In this document: positions 34,306 through 49,720 of the stretch, one piece after another
Numbering within the stretch: position 1 is the stretch's first letter
Layout: every line of letters starts with the position of its first letter
From: Spinellus fusiger
Lineage: Eukaryota > Mucoromycota > Mucoromycetes > Mucorales > Phycomycetaceae
Direction: 5' to 3'
DNA length: 64,000 nt
NCBI GenBank assembly: GCA_025094145.1
Contig: JALLLS010000028.1
Location: forward strand, 310,001-374,000
Notes under the pieces: generated by a model
What the model was told of the DNA's origin: nothing
What the model saw: the letters and a program-made list of their open reading frames with translations, nothing else
Databases searched by the model: none
Made by a program: the position numbers and the translations under genes

Positions 34306-37300
34306 CTATGCTATTACGATATCCTTCATTGGAGAAGCTTGTTTTTTCCGTGGTAATGGCTCATCATCTGTTTGGATACTTTTAAGCAGATCTTCAGCCA
34401 TCAAGACTACCGATTCACTTCGTTGAATCCGGCGCTCTCTTCCATTAAAGCGTTCATTGCGTCGTTTACTACTAGTCTCCATCTCGCCTGCTCTCAATTT
34501 ATCCAGTAAATTGTCCATAATATTCTTCTCCTCGACCCCTTGTTCTGATGCTGTGAATTTTAGTAAAGTAGATAGCAGACACACAATATTACCATCGCTT
34601 GTATCTACACCACGAAGTTTCTGTGCCTTGACGCGCTCCTTGCGCTCTTCGTCCTTTATACGTGCTTTCTCCAGATCCTCTAATTTCTTCTGAGCTTTCA
34701 TATTGTCACTCATTGCACGCTTTTACATTAAATAAGTATGATGTTTCAAAACACTGTAGTATTACCTCCCAACTGGATGTGAAAGTCTTGAAGATACCAA
34801 AGAACTCATCGGGCTGGATTTGTCCAGGATTCTCTCCGTAGAAACCAACCACATCTTTGTAAGCAACATCCATGGATGTGTAGCGGATCTCAAGTTCATC
34901 GAATTTTTCAACAGCTTCTTCTCTGAATTTCTGCATGGTGACTGCATAGTTATCATCTTCAGCTGCCTCGTAGGCATCTCCATAGTGGTTATCAAGTTCA
35001 CGAATGAGTTTTTGAATTCCACTGCGAAGTTCGTTGTATTCCTTGACTACATCCGGAAGTGTGACTATAATAATAAAGATATTTAGTGTATGTACTATTG
35101 CCCCACCCCCATAAAATACAGCATCCCTTACTTCGACATGCTCGGCCAGTTTCTTTGAGATCATCCAAGAATATTTGCAGACGAGGGAATTTCTTTTCAA
35201 CAGCACCTACCAAAAAGTGAAGCAGAGTTGTACTGTTTTCTGTTCCCTTGGTATCCAGCAACTTAAAGAATAAAAAGGTTATAAACACTTTGATCTATTT
35301 TCTTTACAGGTGATCATATATATAAATATAGATATACCTTGTTGATACTAGAGATTTTGATACCAAAAGCACCACCTTGGAAAGAGGTTGCATTCATAAA
35401 GTTACCAAGGACTAGAATAAGCTAAAGATTGGGGAAAAAAAGATATTAAGTCACTGTGTCTTTTTCAATAAAGTTACCTTGAGAAGTTCTTTGAAGGACT
35501 GAGATTCCTTAAGAGCCAGCGATGCCTCAAGTACAGATGACATGTTCTATAGGATAGTATAAGTAGGGTGTTTAGGATCCCACAACTGTATTGTATCTCG
35601 TACCTGTGCAAGTTGATGATGCTTTTCCCAGAATGTGGCTCTAAACAGCATATTATCAATACGTTCTTTGAAACGTTCAATTTCCATAATCTAACAATAA
35701 CACATGTTTAGCATAAAACCATAGAATTCTATTTCAAATCACATACCTTGGCACAGAATTGATCAGGTTGCGAAAGGTTTTCAAGTGAGTCTTCAGAGGC
35801 ACTCTTTACAAACACTGATAATCGACCCTGTTCTTCGGGTGTTGGTATATTAGCTTGTAAACTAAGCAGAACAACTTCAGTGCAGATAGTATCATCCACC
35901 ATCTTGATTTTGCCGACCATTTCATCCAGTGAGAGATGCTTAAGTTTGGCCAATAATGAAATATCTGCATCCTATAGTATAAGTAACAAAGTAACATTTG
36001 ATACCATAGCACAGTGACTTACTGATATTAATCGCCTTTTTACTATCAATAATCGTAGTTTCTTGTTTGGCCTGCTTAACTTTCTTCTTTTTGATTTCAA
36101 TAACCTTTTGTGCAAATATTTCTTCAACAGAGCTAAAGATACCCATGACATCCATCTCATCTTCTAGAGCATCCTCATCTATGTCTTTGATTCCCCAGAC
36201 CGTCTGAGTGACAGCCTGAGTATGCATTTTGGTCCACTGAAGAGCGCGTGTCTTGACATTGGGTTGATGGCGTATCATCTTTCTATTAGCACCTGAGGGT
36301 GCACCAGGTGGTGGAGGGCCACGAGGGCCACCAGGAGGAGGAGGAGGAGGAGGACCCATACCTGGTGGTGGTGGTGGAGGAGGTGGTGGTGGTGGTAGTG
36401 GAGAAGCACCTGCACTTGTAAATGGAGGAGGAGGAGGAGGAGGAATTGAAGAATCTGGACTTGTAAAGGGCGGTGGTGGAGGTGGAGGTGGCGGTAAAGA
36501 ATCCGGACTCAATGATGGTGGTGTATTAATTAAAGATGGTGTATTAACATTGTCTTCAGACGTGGAAGAAGACAGTGATGGTAGAATGTTGTTTACTGGT
36601 ATCGATGGCGGTAATGATGGATCATTCACTACAGCCGAGGGTTTAATATGATCAACCACCACAGAAGGATAGGATGGAGATAGGGGTGATGAAACGCTTG
36701 ATTTACTTTTAGTAGTTTCCGTGACACGTTGGTTGGATGTACTTTGTGGAGAAGTGAGTGTTTCTGACAAGCTAACTTTGTCAGTTGCAGAGTCAATGCT
36801 GCTGATAGTGTTGGAAGATGAAATAGAATCTAAAGGTAATCCTGGTAAAAGTGATTCATTTTTCTTGCGCAATTGCTTCTCCAGCTCTGCTGCCATCACA
36901 CTGATAGGCTTATCTGCACTTTCGCCGTGAGTTTTAATATCTTGATCCAACAAAGCATCAACTTGGTCTTTGAGGCTCATTCTCATTGGTACTGCATCTA
37001 ACTTGTCTGTTGAATGTCTCCAAGGTACACCCGAGGCATCAGCGACAGGCTTACGGTTGGCATGGGAGGCACCACGTCGTGTTGATCCAATGAGAGGGGT
37101 TGTACCTGGAATGACAAAACCAGTTGGTACAGCAGATCCAATTTGATTTGATAGGGAAGACTTGAAAGCATCTGATAAACCCTCTGCCCTTGGTATGCTT
37201 TGGAGAGACTAAACAAAAAGAGAAAAAGATAAGCCACTGGTAGAGATGATCTCTGTATCTTCTTACATCGCTATCAGAACCAGGTGTGCCTTCTAGAATA

Positions 37301-39642
37301 GCCTGAGCACGTAAACGATCATATGCACGGTTTACTTCTTCACGGCCCAAATAGAAGTGTTCACCATCACCAGTATTTTTATCAGTCAAAGTCTCAGAAG
37401 CCGCTTGCTGAGTCTCTTTCAATTGTTGATCTAGGCTAAAGAGTTTGGCCTGATGCTCTTGCTGGATGTCTTTCAGCTTATGTTGCAAGGTTGATATTGT
37501 TTTACGGGACATTCGTAACAAATCTTCTAGTGAGTTTGTTTTCTCCTTGAGCTGTCCAATTAAGCCATCGCCTGTCATGTTGACCTCCAGCTCCAATTCC
37601 TGCTTTTCTTTAATTGCCTTTTCATACATTGATTTGGCCTGTTTTGCTTCAGCAACAGCAACAGCAAGCTGATCTTGGTCTGCATATTTGTCAATCAATG
37701 CAGAGACTGACAAGCCAAATCCTCCCATGTCCTGCATGTTGGCTAGGCCTTTGCGGTCCATGACAATATGGGTTACCATACTATCCAACAGCTGGTAATA
37801 GCGTACTCTATTATTTTTCATTAGTTATTCACTCTTCAATTGAATTCATGATTCACTCACTGATCTGCTCCTTGGTCTTGAATCAGTAACAGGTGTTGAA
37901 GTGAACTCAAGAAAAAGTCATAACTGCGAGTGCCTTCTACACGAATCAGAATAGTCTCGAATACATCGCGAGGATCATTCATATCACTCAATATCTTCTC
38001 ATTATAGATCTCAATAATATCTTCTTGATCATTGTCTTTCATTTGAGTGTAGATATTGACATGGCGGCGCAAGTTCTCATTACTAAATTCAAGCAGTTTT
38101 TCCATGATCGCTTGTAATCCACAAGCATTCATTTGATTCCTCAGATGAATACGCACCTCAACATCCTCTATCACACTGATGATGGAGTTCACCAACATCA
38201 TATTGGATAGCTATTCAGCAGCATGAGGTAAGCACATACACTCATACTACCCTGGCGATGTCTTACCGCGTAATCACTTAGATGGTTATCAGGGGCACCT
38301 TGAGGCCCTAAGCGCTTCACATCTTCACTAGCACCCACTAAACTGCCCATGCGTCCTCTTCCTTCCAATGTAGCATCGAACAACTTGAGCCAAGCATCAA
38401 ACCTCCCATATTCATGTCTATATTCTCTCAGCTTATCCATCCCTTTAAGGACAATGCTCTGTCCCTTGGGTAGATCGACATGACAAACAAAGGCAAGAAT
38501 CTCACAGACTAGTTTGCGGGTTTGGATAGGAGGAGAGACAAGAGACAGCATGATATGGTCAATGCACTGTGGACTTGTAATCACCTCTCTTGCACCCCAC
38601 TATAGTTCACAGTGATGAGTCCACCAACACTCTCAAACACAGAGTACGACTTACCCTATTGTTGATAAGGGACTTGAAGCACTTTAATATCTCTGCCTCC
38701 ATCTGAAGATCAGCCTCTGTCCTGTAGAATCTTGAGTCACTGGAGAGCACACTGGATCTTACTTTTGTTCCCGTTTGTTTAGAATACTAATGACATTGGT
38801 GATGACTTGTAGACCGCGAGATTCAATAAACTGGCGCACCCAACTACCATTCCCCGCCACGATAACATAAGATGATAAGGATGAGTCTCTGTAACGAGAG
38901 ACTGACAGATCGACTGACAGGTACGTAGTTTACCTGAGTGGCATGGTACGCAGACTAACCGCCAAATGGGCCACCAGTCGAGGAGTGACTCCCGACATGT
39001 CTGGTTCGATGAACTGCTTAATGTAGAATTCTGGTGTACTCTTATCAGGCTCACGGTATTCATTGCCATTCTTTTTAGTCACTACAGTAGGAATGGGCTG
39101 GGTGACTTGAGCCTGTTTATCCTGCGAGACCATTAGCCATTTCTTGTCGGTTGGAAAGGAAAGCATGACAGCACGCGCATTCACATCCAAAATACCACGC
39201 CGAGTCTATCCATTGTACATATAAAGAGAAGAAAAGTGTGTTAGGCTTATGGACTTGTAACTCAACACAGAGTGTGTTACCAGCATCTTTTCAAACAGAT
39301 CCTCTACTTCTTTGACAGTTCGTCCGTCATAACTTATGGCACTGTCTGTATCAATGATAGGAAATGTATTGGATCGTGGTGTTGTATCAGAGTCCTCTAC
39401 AATGATAACAAGTCAGAGGTGCACTCTAGCGTATGGAGGTTACCTTGGAGATAGTCATCAATAGTAAAGGTATTGCTATAAGTGTTGGGATTGTAGGTCG
39501 ATGAGTGTGGAGTGCCTGTCCATGACTTTGTAGACCCCTTGTCGCTGGGTCTCGATCCACCTGGGGAGGGAGGTCCCTGTTCTAGTGTCGGTTTGCGCCG
39601 TTGTTTTGACTTGATGCCAAAGAGATCCATAAGGATTAGCAA
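34306..39642 (-). CDS. Diaphanous-related formin (GBD-FH3-FH1-FH2-DAD)
   Basis: Rho-GTPase-controlled nucleator of unbranched actin at hyphal tips and septa. Seventeen exons sum to 1482 aa: 39444-39642, 39281-39396, 38934-39205, 38763-38888, 38655-38721, 38267-38599, 37861-38210, 37267-37807, 36023-37208, 35747-35964, 35604-35690, 35478-35546, 35338-35421, 35132-35261, 34766-35064, 34593-34719, 34306-34550. GBD/FH3 includes MLSFPTDKKWLM, SWVRQFIESRGL and KCFKSLINNRWGAREV. A coiled coil lies in 37267-37807. FH1 has long proline runs (36296-36520). FH2 starts RKMIRHQPNVKTRALQWTKMH and includes LVLGNFMNATSFQGGAFG and LLDTKGTENSTTLLHFLV. The C-terminal IMDNLLDKLRAGE is the autoinhibitory DAD. Yeast Bni1/For3 relatives; which paralogue is unknown. 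Confidence 0.95.
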
Positions 39643-40087
39643 AAAGTGTTCAGTTCAAGAGCAAGATGAGCGCACAAAACACAAACAGAAATGGCGACTC
39701 ATGGCAAATGCTGTGTAACTGCAGGGACAATCCAGTGGCAGGTTTGCCTATCATGTCTTGCCTGAGCTTAAGATTCTGTCCTTTATTTCATCCTTTTTAT
39801 TTTTTATTTTTTTTTGTCCCTTTTTCTCTCTTTTTCTACTTAATAAAAGATCTGTTTCTTTTTATTTTTATTTTGTCGTTTGGATTTCATTGGAAGACTA
39901 TTACAGAATAGACAGTATGAATAGACAGTAGAATAGTCAACTAAACACTATAGGGCGATTAGTGCTATTAGTGCTATTAGTGCTATTACAGAAAGAGTAC
40001 AGAATAGCCCTTTTTTTTGTCTTCTATCTCTCTACACATACGCTTTAAACGCCGTTCATCTCTCGCTCTCTCTCTTTTCTATCGGTC
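39643..40087. promoter_or_regulatory. Divergent promoter between formin and RFT1
   Basis: 445 bases between two outward-facing start codons, so both promoters must be here. It contains T-rich and CT-rich tracts (39780-39870, 40045-40080) and four copies of ATTAGTGCT at 39959-39991. No TATA box is clear. Confidence 0.6.
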
Positions 40088-41914
40088 ATGACAAGCACCA
40101 ATAAGGACACACTATTAACATCCACAGTAAAGGGAGCTTATTCTCTTGTCATGTTACAACTCATGTCGCGTATGGTGACGTTTGTGCTTCATCAGATAGT
40201 CCTACGCTATACAACAGCAGAGACACTTGGAATAGCCTCTGTCCAACTTGAGCTGCTTCTTTCTACTATACTGTTCTTATCGCGTGAAGGGTTTAGATGT
40301 GCTCTTTTACGCCATGAGAGCCCCCAATCCACCCACAACATGTCCTTGGAGGAGAAAGAGGCAGAACAGAAAAAGACCAATGTAGCTTATATTCCTACTG
40401 TCCTCGGTCTCTTTACTTCAGTAGCCGTCTGTTCTTACTTTCTACAATCCAATGCTGCTGCTGGTGCTCAGTATCGTCTTTCAGTAGTACTGTTTGGTAT
40501 GGGGGCCATGGCAGAACTACTGGTAGAACCTCTTTATATCTTTGCTCTTCAGGGTCTTTACTTTCAGACACGCGTTCATGTTGAAGGCATCGCAGTGATT
40601 GTGCGGTGTTTTGTGACATTTGGACTGACTATTTTGGGCAGTCAGCAACAAGGCAACTCGTATGGTGTGTTGGCTTTTGCTTTTGCACAACTCGCCTATG
40701 GTGTGTGCATCATGATGGGGTACATTGGGTTCTTTGCTTTGAAGGTGCGCAATGGATCTGTAGCCATGGATTCTCTTTATCCTCGTCGCTTGGTAAAAGA
40801 TACCGGGTAAATCAAAACATACACACACACACTACATACAAAAGACAAACAGTGTTATTTCTATCCATGTAAGATTGTACTAATGATTTCTATTTCTATT
40901 TCTGTTCTGTTCTGTTCTGTTCTGTTCTGTTCTGTTCTGTTCTGTTCTGTTCTTCTTTTTCTTTTTGGAGTAGAGTGTACTGGTTTGATCGTCCTTTGCT
41001 TGAACTTTCTATTAATTTTACAAAACAATCTCTGTTAAAACATGTCCTGACAGAAGGTGACAAAATGCTCATCACTGCATTAAGTTCAGACAACCATCAA
41101 GGGATCTATGCTTTTGTTGTGAATTATGGTAGGAAAAAGAAAAAGAAAGAAAAAGACGCTCAGGCAAAGTATAACAATGTCCTGGGCCTAACACCTACAA
41201 TCACACCTATCCACAGGATCCTTGGTGGTTAGAATACTTTTCCAGCCTCTTGAAGAAACAGGACGCACACTGTTCTCCAAGTTACTCAGTGTCTCGGTTG
41301 AAGAAAAACCTGCTGCCATCACAACTGCAGTCAATGTACTGGTGACTCTCCTGCGTTTTCATGTTATGCTTGGACTGGTGTTTGTGTGTTTTGCTACAAA
41401 TTACACTGGTACACTCATAGATCTGTTGGTGGGGAAAAAGTGGTCTACACTTGGAAACACTTCAAGGGTTCTTTCTGCCTACTGTCTTTATGTGCCTATG
41501 ATGGGAGTCAATGGCATTACAGAAGCATTCATGCAGTCAACAGCCTCTCCTTCTGACATTACCCGTCAGAGCTATGCCATGGTTGGATTCTCCCTGTGCT
41601 TTATCATCTCTGGTTATGTGGGGATGGGTGTGTTGGAGTATGGTGCCATTGGCTTGGTAATGGCCAATATGGTGAATGTGGGGATTCGAATGGTCTACAG
41701 TCTTGGGTTTATCAAGAGCTATGTTGGATCCCAGTATAATAGACTCTCTGTTCGTCAGTGGCTGCCACATCCATTGACCTTTGCTGCCTTTATTGGATCC
41801 TGGATAATAACATGCTGGTCAGAACATTGGGTTGGCTGGCAGACGTTTCATCAAAAGGCAGTACACATTGGTATTGGTAGTGTATGCTTTGCTGTTGTGT
41901 GTGGTGTCATGTAA
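40088..41914 (+). CDS. RFT1: RFT1, ER membrane protein of lipid-linked oligosaccharide synthesis
   Basis: Multi-pass ER protein of the MOP/MATE-like superfamily, required for N-glycosylation. It was long viewed as the Man5GlcNAc2-PP-dolichol flippase, a role now disputed. Three exons, 40088-40806, 40974-41128 and 41217-41914, encode 523 aa (human 541). Landmarks: GAYSLVMLQLMSRMVTF, REGFRCALLR, LVEPLYIFALQ, QSLLKHVLTEGDKMLI, GIYAFVVNYGSLVVRILFQP (junction residue included), and the C-terminal helices with SRVLSAYCLYVPMMGVNGITE. About a dozen hydrophobic segments are visible. Intron 1 holds a pentanucleotide microsatellite. The stop at 41914 overlaps a GTAAGT, so a further short exon cannot be excluded. 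Confidence 0.94.
40901..40952 (+). repeat. (TCTGT)n pentanucleotide microsatellite inside RFT1 intron 1
   Basis: Ten perfect TCTGT units occupy about a third of the 167-nt intron 40807-40973. They end about 20 bases before the 3' splice site, where the polypyr tract would be, so repeat length could affect splicing. Confidence 0.92.
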
Positions 41915-42281
41915 GTAGCCATAAGAAGAAGATAGATTAGATATAACATGGACATGGGTTGACTGTAAGCATAGTTATGTAAAAGAGAAAAACTTCTTGA
42001 GAGATATCACTCAGTTGGCCAAGGGAAGAAAGCAGGATTAAGTCAGAGAGACAGACCTACATTAGATAAGGGAGAAGATTAACAATAGACTAGAGAGATC
42101 TTTATTGAGGGAAATCAATATAAACACACTTGTACCTGCAGACATATTCAATGTTTGGATCAAGTATTTAGTATTTATATAGTATTCTATGCAAGATAGT
42201 ATTTGAATAGACATAAACATAGGCATTTCTTCCATTCTTCTATCTCCAAGCAATCCAATGTTATTCAATGCTATTGTATCG

Positions 42282-43658
42282 TTAGCATGTCCACCCAGCA
42301 AGTGTCTCTTGATCAAAACCACAATAGTCCATGGTATGACTCCACACTTCTTTAAAGGCCTCTTCTTCTTTCAATGATCTACCCTTGATCTTTATCTTGG
42401 GCATCTTTTGAATAGCTTCTTCTGACCAGTAATATCCACTCTGTTGGGGTCGCTGAAGACAGAGAAAGAGAGGTGTGCGGCTCCCTTCTTTAGGAGAGAG
42501 CATAAGAAAATCATAGGCATGTCTAAGGGCCGAGAAACTGAACAAAGAGGTATGGGAGAATAGGCCTGTACGCACTGTTCCTGGATGATAGGCTTGAAAG
42601 AAGCAAAGAGAAGAGAGTATAAGAGACATAGCACAGCCACTAGATGCTTACTATAGACCTTGGTGCCACTGTTTCTTCTCGTCAACTGTTTTGCAATGAC
42701 TCTTGTCATATAAGCCAAGCAGAGTTTACTATGAGAATAGTGTCTCAATCCATCCCACGTGTAGGATGAGTGTACCATACTCATGTCTATCTCACTTGTA
42801 GCAAAGAAAGTGGAGCTGGATGTAAAGAGCACACAGCCATCCTCCTCAATCCATGGTATTATTAGGAGGGTTAGAAGGATGGGAGAGAGATAGTTCTATG
42901 AGAGTTGTGAATAGGTAGTAGTTGGCAATAATCACCTACCACTTGATGTTGTGCCTCAAATCCATCTCTTGTCTTTTGATAAGGAACATTCATGATTCCA
43001 GCATTGTCTGGTGCTCTTATTAGCCTCTACACTGTCCAATGCATACTTACTAATGATGCCATACAGATGTCCCTGGGGTACTATTGCCTTGATCTGTTTT
43101 GCTGCAGTATGGACACTCTCATAAGAAGATAAATCTCCTTTCACCCAAGTCACCTCTTTTAAAGTAGTATTTCCAAAAGGACACTCGTCTCTGGATGTAT
43201 AAGACACTATAGATAGATAGATAGACAGAAACAGTAAAGTAAATAACACCACCAGCAGCCGTAGGTAGGATCTAATTTGCATCCATACCATCTACCTACA
43301 TACCAAGAATGACATGGAATCCTGCCACCAAGAGCCCTTGCACAATAGAATGACCAATACCAGAATCTCCTCCCGTCATAACAATAGTACGCTTAGGATG
43401 ACGCGGGTAATCTCTTGCCATTGTGTCTACATACTGCTCTTGGGACTTTTGAGTTGTACCTAGGCCTCTTTGCCAGAACACTATAACAATTGTTTCTGCT
43501 ATTCCCAGTAAATAAACACGAAGCCAAACAGGAAGAAAAGAACATTGACTCATAACAATATTAAAGCAAGAATGAATTCTCGTGTAGTTTTGTCTATGAA
43601 ATACATAGGCAGCCACCAATGCCAAGAAGATATATAAAAACAACCCCATGAATAGCAA
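42282..43658 (-). CDS. Membrane-anchored short-chain dehydrogenase/reductase, possibly DHRSX-like
   Basis: NAD(P)-dependent SDR. Five exons, 43304-43658, 43051-43206, 42940-43007, 42652-42895 and 42282-42592, encode 377 aa. An N-terminal hydrophobic anchor (LFLYIFLALVAAYVF) and a second hydrophobic patch precede the Rossmann motif TGGDSGIGHSI (TGxxxGxG). Exon junctions restore YGIINNAGIMNVP (the NNAG motif), KTRDGFEAQHQVNYL, and the active site VLFTSSSTFF with RHYSHSKLCL (Ser, YxxxK). A C-terminal YHPGTVRTGLF and GYYWSEEAI block follows. The long exon set and SGYYWSEEA-type tail resemble DHRSX/retinol-dehydrogenase-like SDRs, but SDR substrates cannot be read from sequence. The gene is tail-to-tail with RFT1, 368 bases away. 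Confidence 0.88.
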
Positions 43659-45000
43659 TCAAAGGCACTACTGAAGTAGAAGAAGCGTCAATCGTGTGCC
43701 TTTGTTTTATTTTCAAATAAAGCCTCTCTGGTTGAACAAGTGGCTTATCAGTGGAAGAGTAAGGAAGAGACAGACATGAAAAGAGGGTGTTTATTATTTT
43801 GTGGGCGTGTTGAGTGAGGACAAGGAGTCAATGCCTACTATCTGAATCTATAAAAAAAAGGGGAGGCATTTGTCTTTTTTATATATATATATATTTTATA
43901 GCTGAGTGCTATAGTGAATTCAAACTAAATTCACTGATAAATGACTTAGTTTTTAATCATACTATTTCTTGTTGGTGAATTCATACAACATTGGCTTATA
44001 AGATGGACAGTGTATTGGAGACAGAAGAGAGTCTTCTTTACTGATACATGTGTTAATAGATGGTATTCTATTAGTAGTTTGATATTGTGTGTGTAGTCTC
44101 TGGACGGGAAAAGGACATTGAAGAGTAAAAAAGACTTTACTTGTTGATTTACTCTATTCCTTCATACCATGGCACCATCAACAAAGAGTGCCTATGTTGA
44201 CTCTAAACTGAAAAGACGTTTAATATTTGGAATATAGACATTGTTATGGGGTTTTCAGTCTCCTTGCACCTGGTTATAGATGTATACACATGCTGCCATT
44301 CTTGTGAGTTCCTCCTTTCTATCCTTAATATAGTGAGAATAAGCTATTGTTCTTTTCCTTGGGTTCTGCTGACTCAACCCATGTCTCCCTCGAACCCTTT
44401 TATGGCTTATTTTTCTTATTCCAAGGAACAATTACACATACACATTTTGGGATACTTCTTTCATGTCCTTCTTCATAAGATGATCAGCCAGGTCATCTCT
44501 CCACTGAGACAGAAGGATACATTTGTATATTCTGTGTGCCTTGTAGTTTATAGAAAGAAAAGAAAAGAGCCAACAAGGTGTGTTGGGTAATAAATACATA
44601 CTTTAGGCTTTCCTTCTATTCGACACATTAGTCTGAATAAAATAACAAAAAATATTTTCACAATTAACATTGATAAGGTCTGTTTTTGCCCTTCAATAGA
44701 TGCAGGGGTCCACTTGCTTTTACACTCTGTAGTACTAGTGTAAGATGTGTTTCAAAAACTGTCCTTCTTCATAGATACGATATGATGACCATGGAGATGC
44801 TTCTTCTAATGATATGTCCTGTAGTACAGTGCATCTCTTGTCTTTTTTTCTATTCTACAGGCATTGTTTTAAGAGTACATCCAGTGCTATATTTATAAAA
44901 AACACCCTCTATTTTTATTTATTTAAAATAACAATAATAAAAACAGAGTACCGTCCTTATTTTTGCTATTTTGTCTCTTCTTTTCTCTCCTTCTAGTAAC
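43659..45000. other. 1.3-kb region with no supported gene
   Basis: Holds the SDR promoter and the TMEM256 promoter. A plus-strand frame at 44246-44590 is hydrophobic but has no family motif. A 24-codon frame starting at the ATG at 44169 stops at once. A TA microsatellite lies at 43881-43895. Confidence 0.5.
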
Positions 45001-45491
45001 ATGGCTTCCACACTGTATTGGAAAGCAGGCGGTCTTCTTGGTAAAGTAGTCTACACTCATAGACCTCTTTATTTATTCTTTATTCTTTATTCTTATTCTT
45101 ATTCTTATTCTTATCAACACTGCTGGACTTGTTTAGGTGCTACTGCTATTGGCTTGGGGGCTATGGGAAGACACTCTGGTTTGGACGACGCCAAGAAGAC
45201 AGTAAGTCCCAGTGCTGCTCCTATGAACACAATTGACGAGCCATCCACAAGAGCCTTAAGATTGCCGCTGAATACCAGCTCCTGCATGCTGTGACTCTTT
45301 TGGTGCTTTCAAGTACGACACGTCTACGGGTCCATCCTGCTGCTATGCCTTTGATGTTGGGTGGAACGTGTTTATTCAGTGGTTCCATCTACCTGCTCGT
45401 TCTGAACCGTGACCGCTTTCGTTTCTTAGGACCTGTCACACCCTTGGGTGGACTGGCTATGATGGCAGGATGGGCGAGTCTTCTTCTTTGA
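45001..45491 (+). CDS. TMEM256/DUF423 small membrane protein
   Basis: Four-helix membrane protein of unknown function found in bacteria (YwdK) and eukaryotes; mitochondrial or endomembrane in animals. Three exons, 45001-45040, 45137-45201 and 45252-45491, give 114 aa, the usual family length. Landmarks: ATAIGLGAMGRHSG near residue 15, LKIAAEYQLLHAVTLLVL, LFSGSIYLLVL, and FLGPVTPLGGLAMMAGWASL at the C-terminus. These match the family's GA-GAHG, YQ-HA, FSGS-YLLAL and TP-GG-GW motifs. The start is the first ATG in a good context. Intron 1 contains a TTATTC repeat (45071-45112). Confidence 0.92.
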
Positions 45492-45664
45492 TATCTGTAG
45501 CTGCTATAGTGAATGTTCTTTGATAAATGTATGTCCTAGAGTCAACATTATGACTCATACATATCCCATAGTCAATGTCTCTTGAAAGTGGATGGGTGGA
45601 TAGATGAGAAGAAGAGGAAGAGGAGGAAGAAGAGGAAAAGGGCTTCTGTAGCCCACCTTTATTA

Positions 45665-46410
45665 CTAGTCAAATGTAGATCGTCTGCTACTCTTTTTATC
45701 CGAGTGACGCTTCTTCAATTCCTTTCTTCTCCTGTCATCTGTCTGTTGTCTGAAGGGGAGAAGCCCGTGAGCCAAGAAAGTCAATGATAGAACAAACACA
45801 CACACAGAGAGAGAGAGGGGGGGAGACTCTTCTCCATAGTACTTACAGTGTTTTAACACGTGCTAGAGTAGAGGCATCAGGTTCTTTGGGGACCTGTGCT
45901 GCCTGTCTGAGTTGCTGTAGGAGCTTGCTATAGCAGTCATCGATGTTTTTGGCCTGTGAGCGGGTGCGGTCTGATGTTATGATGAGGTCGCCTATTTTTG
46001 TCATGGCGAGCTTCTCCTTGACATGACCAGGCAGCCAAGGGGCGTTGACTGTCGACAGGCGCAGAGTGACTTTTGTGCTGACTATAGACAGTGGAGGGAG
46101 AGGGGGAATAGACAAAAAAAAAGGCAGTAGAAGAGTATAGACTAGAGAGTAAGTATTGCTTTTTTCTTTTTCTCTGGTGGTTGCCATGGACTCATAGACA
46201 CAAGGAGAAAGTCCCCACAGCAGATGCCTATGTATTGAGTGTAGACTGTGTTTGTTTACCCTTGTTAACATTCTGTCCTCCAGGCCCACTGCTGCGGCTG
46301 AAGGAGAGAGAGACATTGGGACTGACCAATGAACGGTTCAAGGCACTCATCCACTCAGACGCCTGTGCATAAGTAAAGGGCCGCAATGTATGGACAAGGC
46401 GTACAAACAT
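45665..46410 (-). CDS. Mitochondrial peptidyl-tRNA hydrolase / ribosome rescue factor, ICT1 type
   Basis: GGQ-domain hydrolase that frees peptides from stalled mitochondrial ribosomes. Three exons, 46260-46410, 45847-46081 and 45665-45749, encode 156 aa (yeast Pth4 about 170). The catalytic loop SFSRSSGPGGQNVNK is complete with the GGQ intact. It is followed by STKVTLRLS, VKEKLAMTKIGDLIITSDRTRSQ-type sequence, a helical DCYSKLLQQLRQA segment, and the C-terminal basic tail RRRKELKKRHSDKKSSRRS that binds the ribosomal mRNA channel in this family. A short N-terminal leader (MFVRLVHTLRPFTYA) is consistent with mitochondrial import. It could be the ICT1 or the closely related C12orf65 type; the SDRTRSQ and tail favour ICT1. 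Confidence 0.9.
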
Positions 46411-46727
46411 TCTATGGCAAGGGACTCTACACTACAGAGAGAGAGAATAGACACTCTCCTCTCTTTTCTCCTATAGGTTGTCTACAGACAGGACTGCTTT
46501 TTTACTCTATTCTTTTATTCGTATCGTAATGCTTCTTGCACCCATAAAGCACTCCTCCTACTTTAACAAACAAATCCATTGTACTTTGCCCTATCACACT
46601 TTCTCTTTTTTTCTTTTTTTCTTTTTTTCTTTTCAAACAACAAAGAACAGATAAACAATTGCTTGTCCATGTCTCTATTTAAACTCCAACATCCGCACAG
46701 ACATACACATCCACACACTCCCTCCCC

Positions 46728-49552
<2,825 letters not shown>

Positions 49553-49720
49553 ATGTTCCAGCACTTTAAGAATATATTCCCCACAACACTTCCTCTGCGT
49601 CCAACTGGTCAGGAAGGGTAATATTCTCTTATTGTATGGCACTACACTATACACTACTCTACACTACACTCTACTCCATGACTGGACACTCACCGACATG
49701 ATATAGGTCGCAAGAAACAG

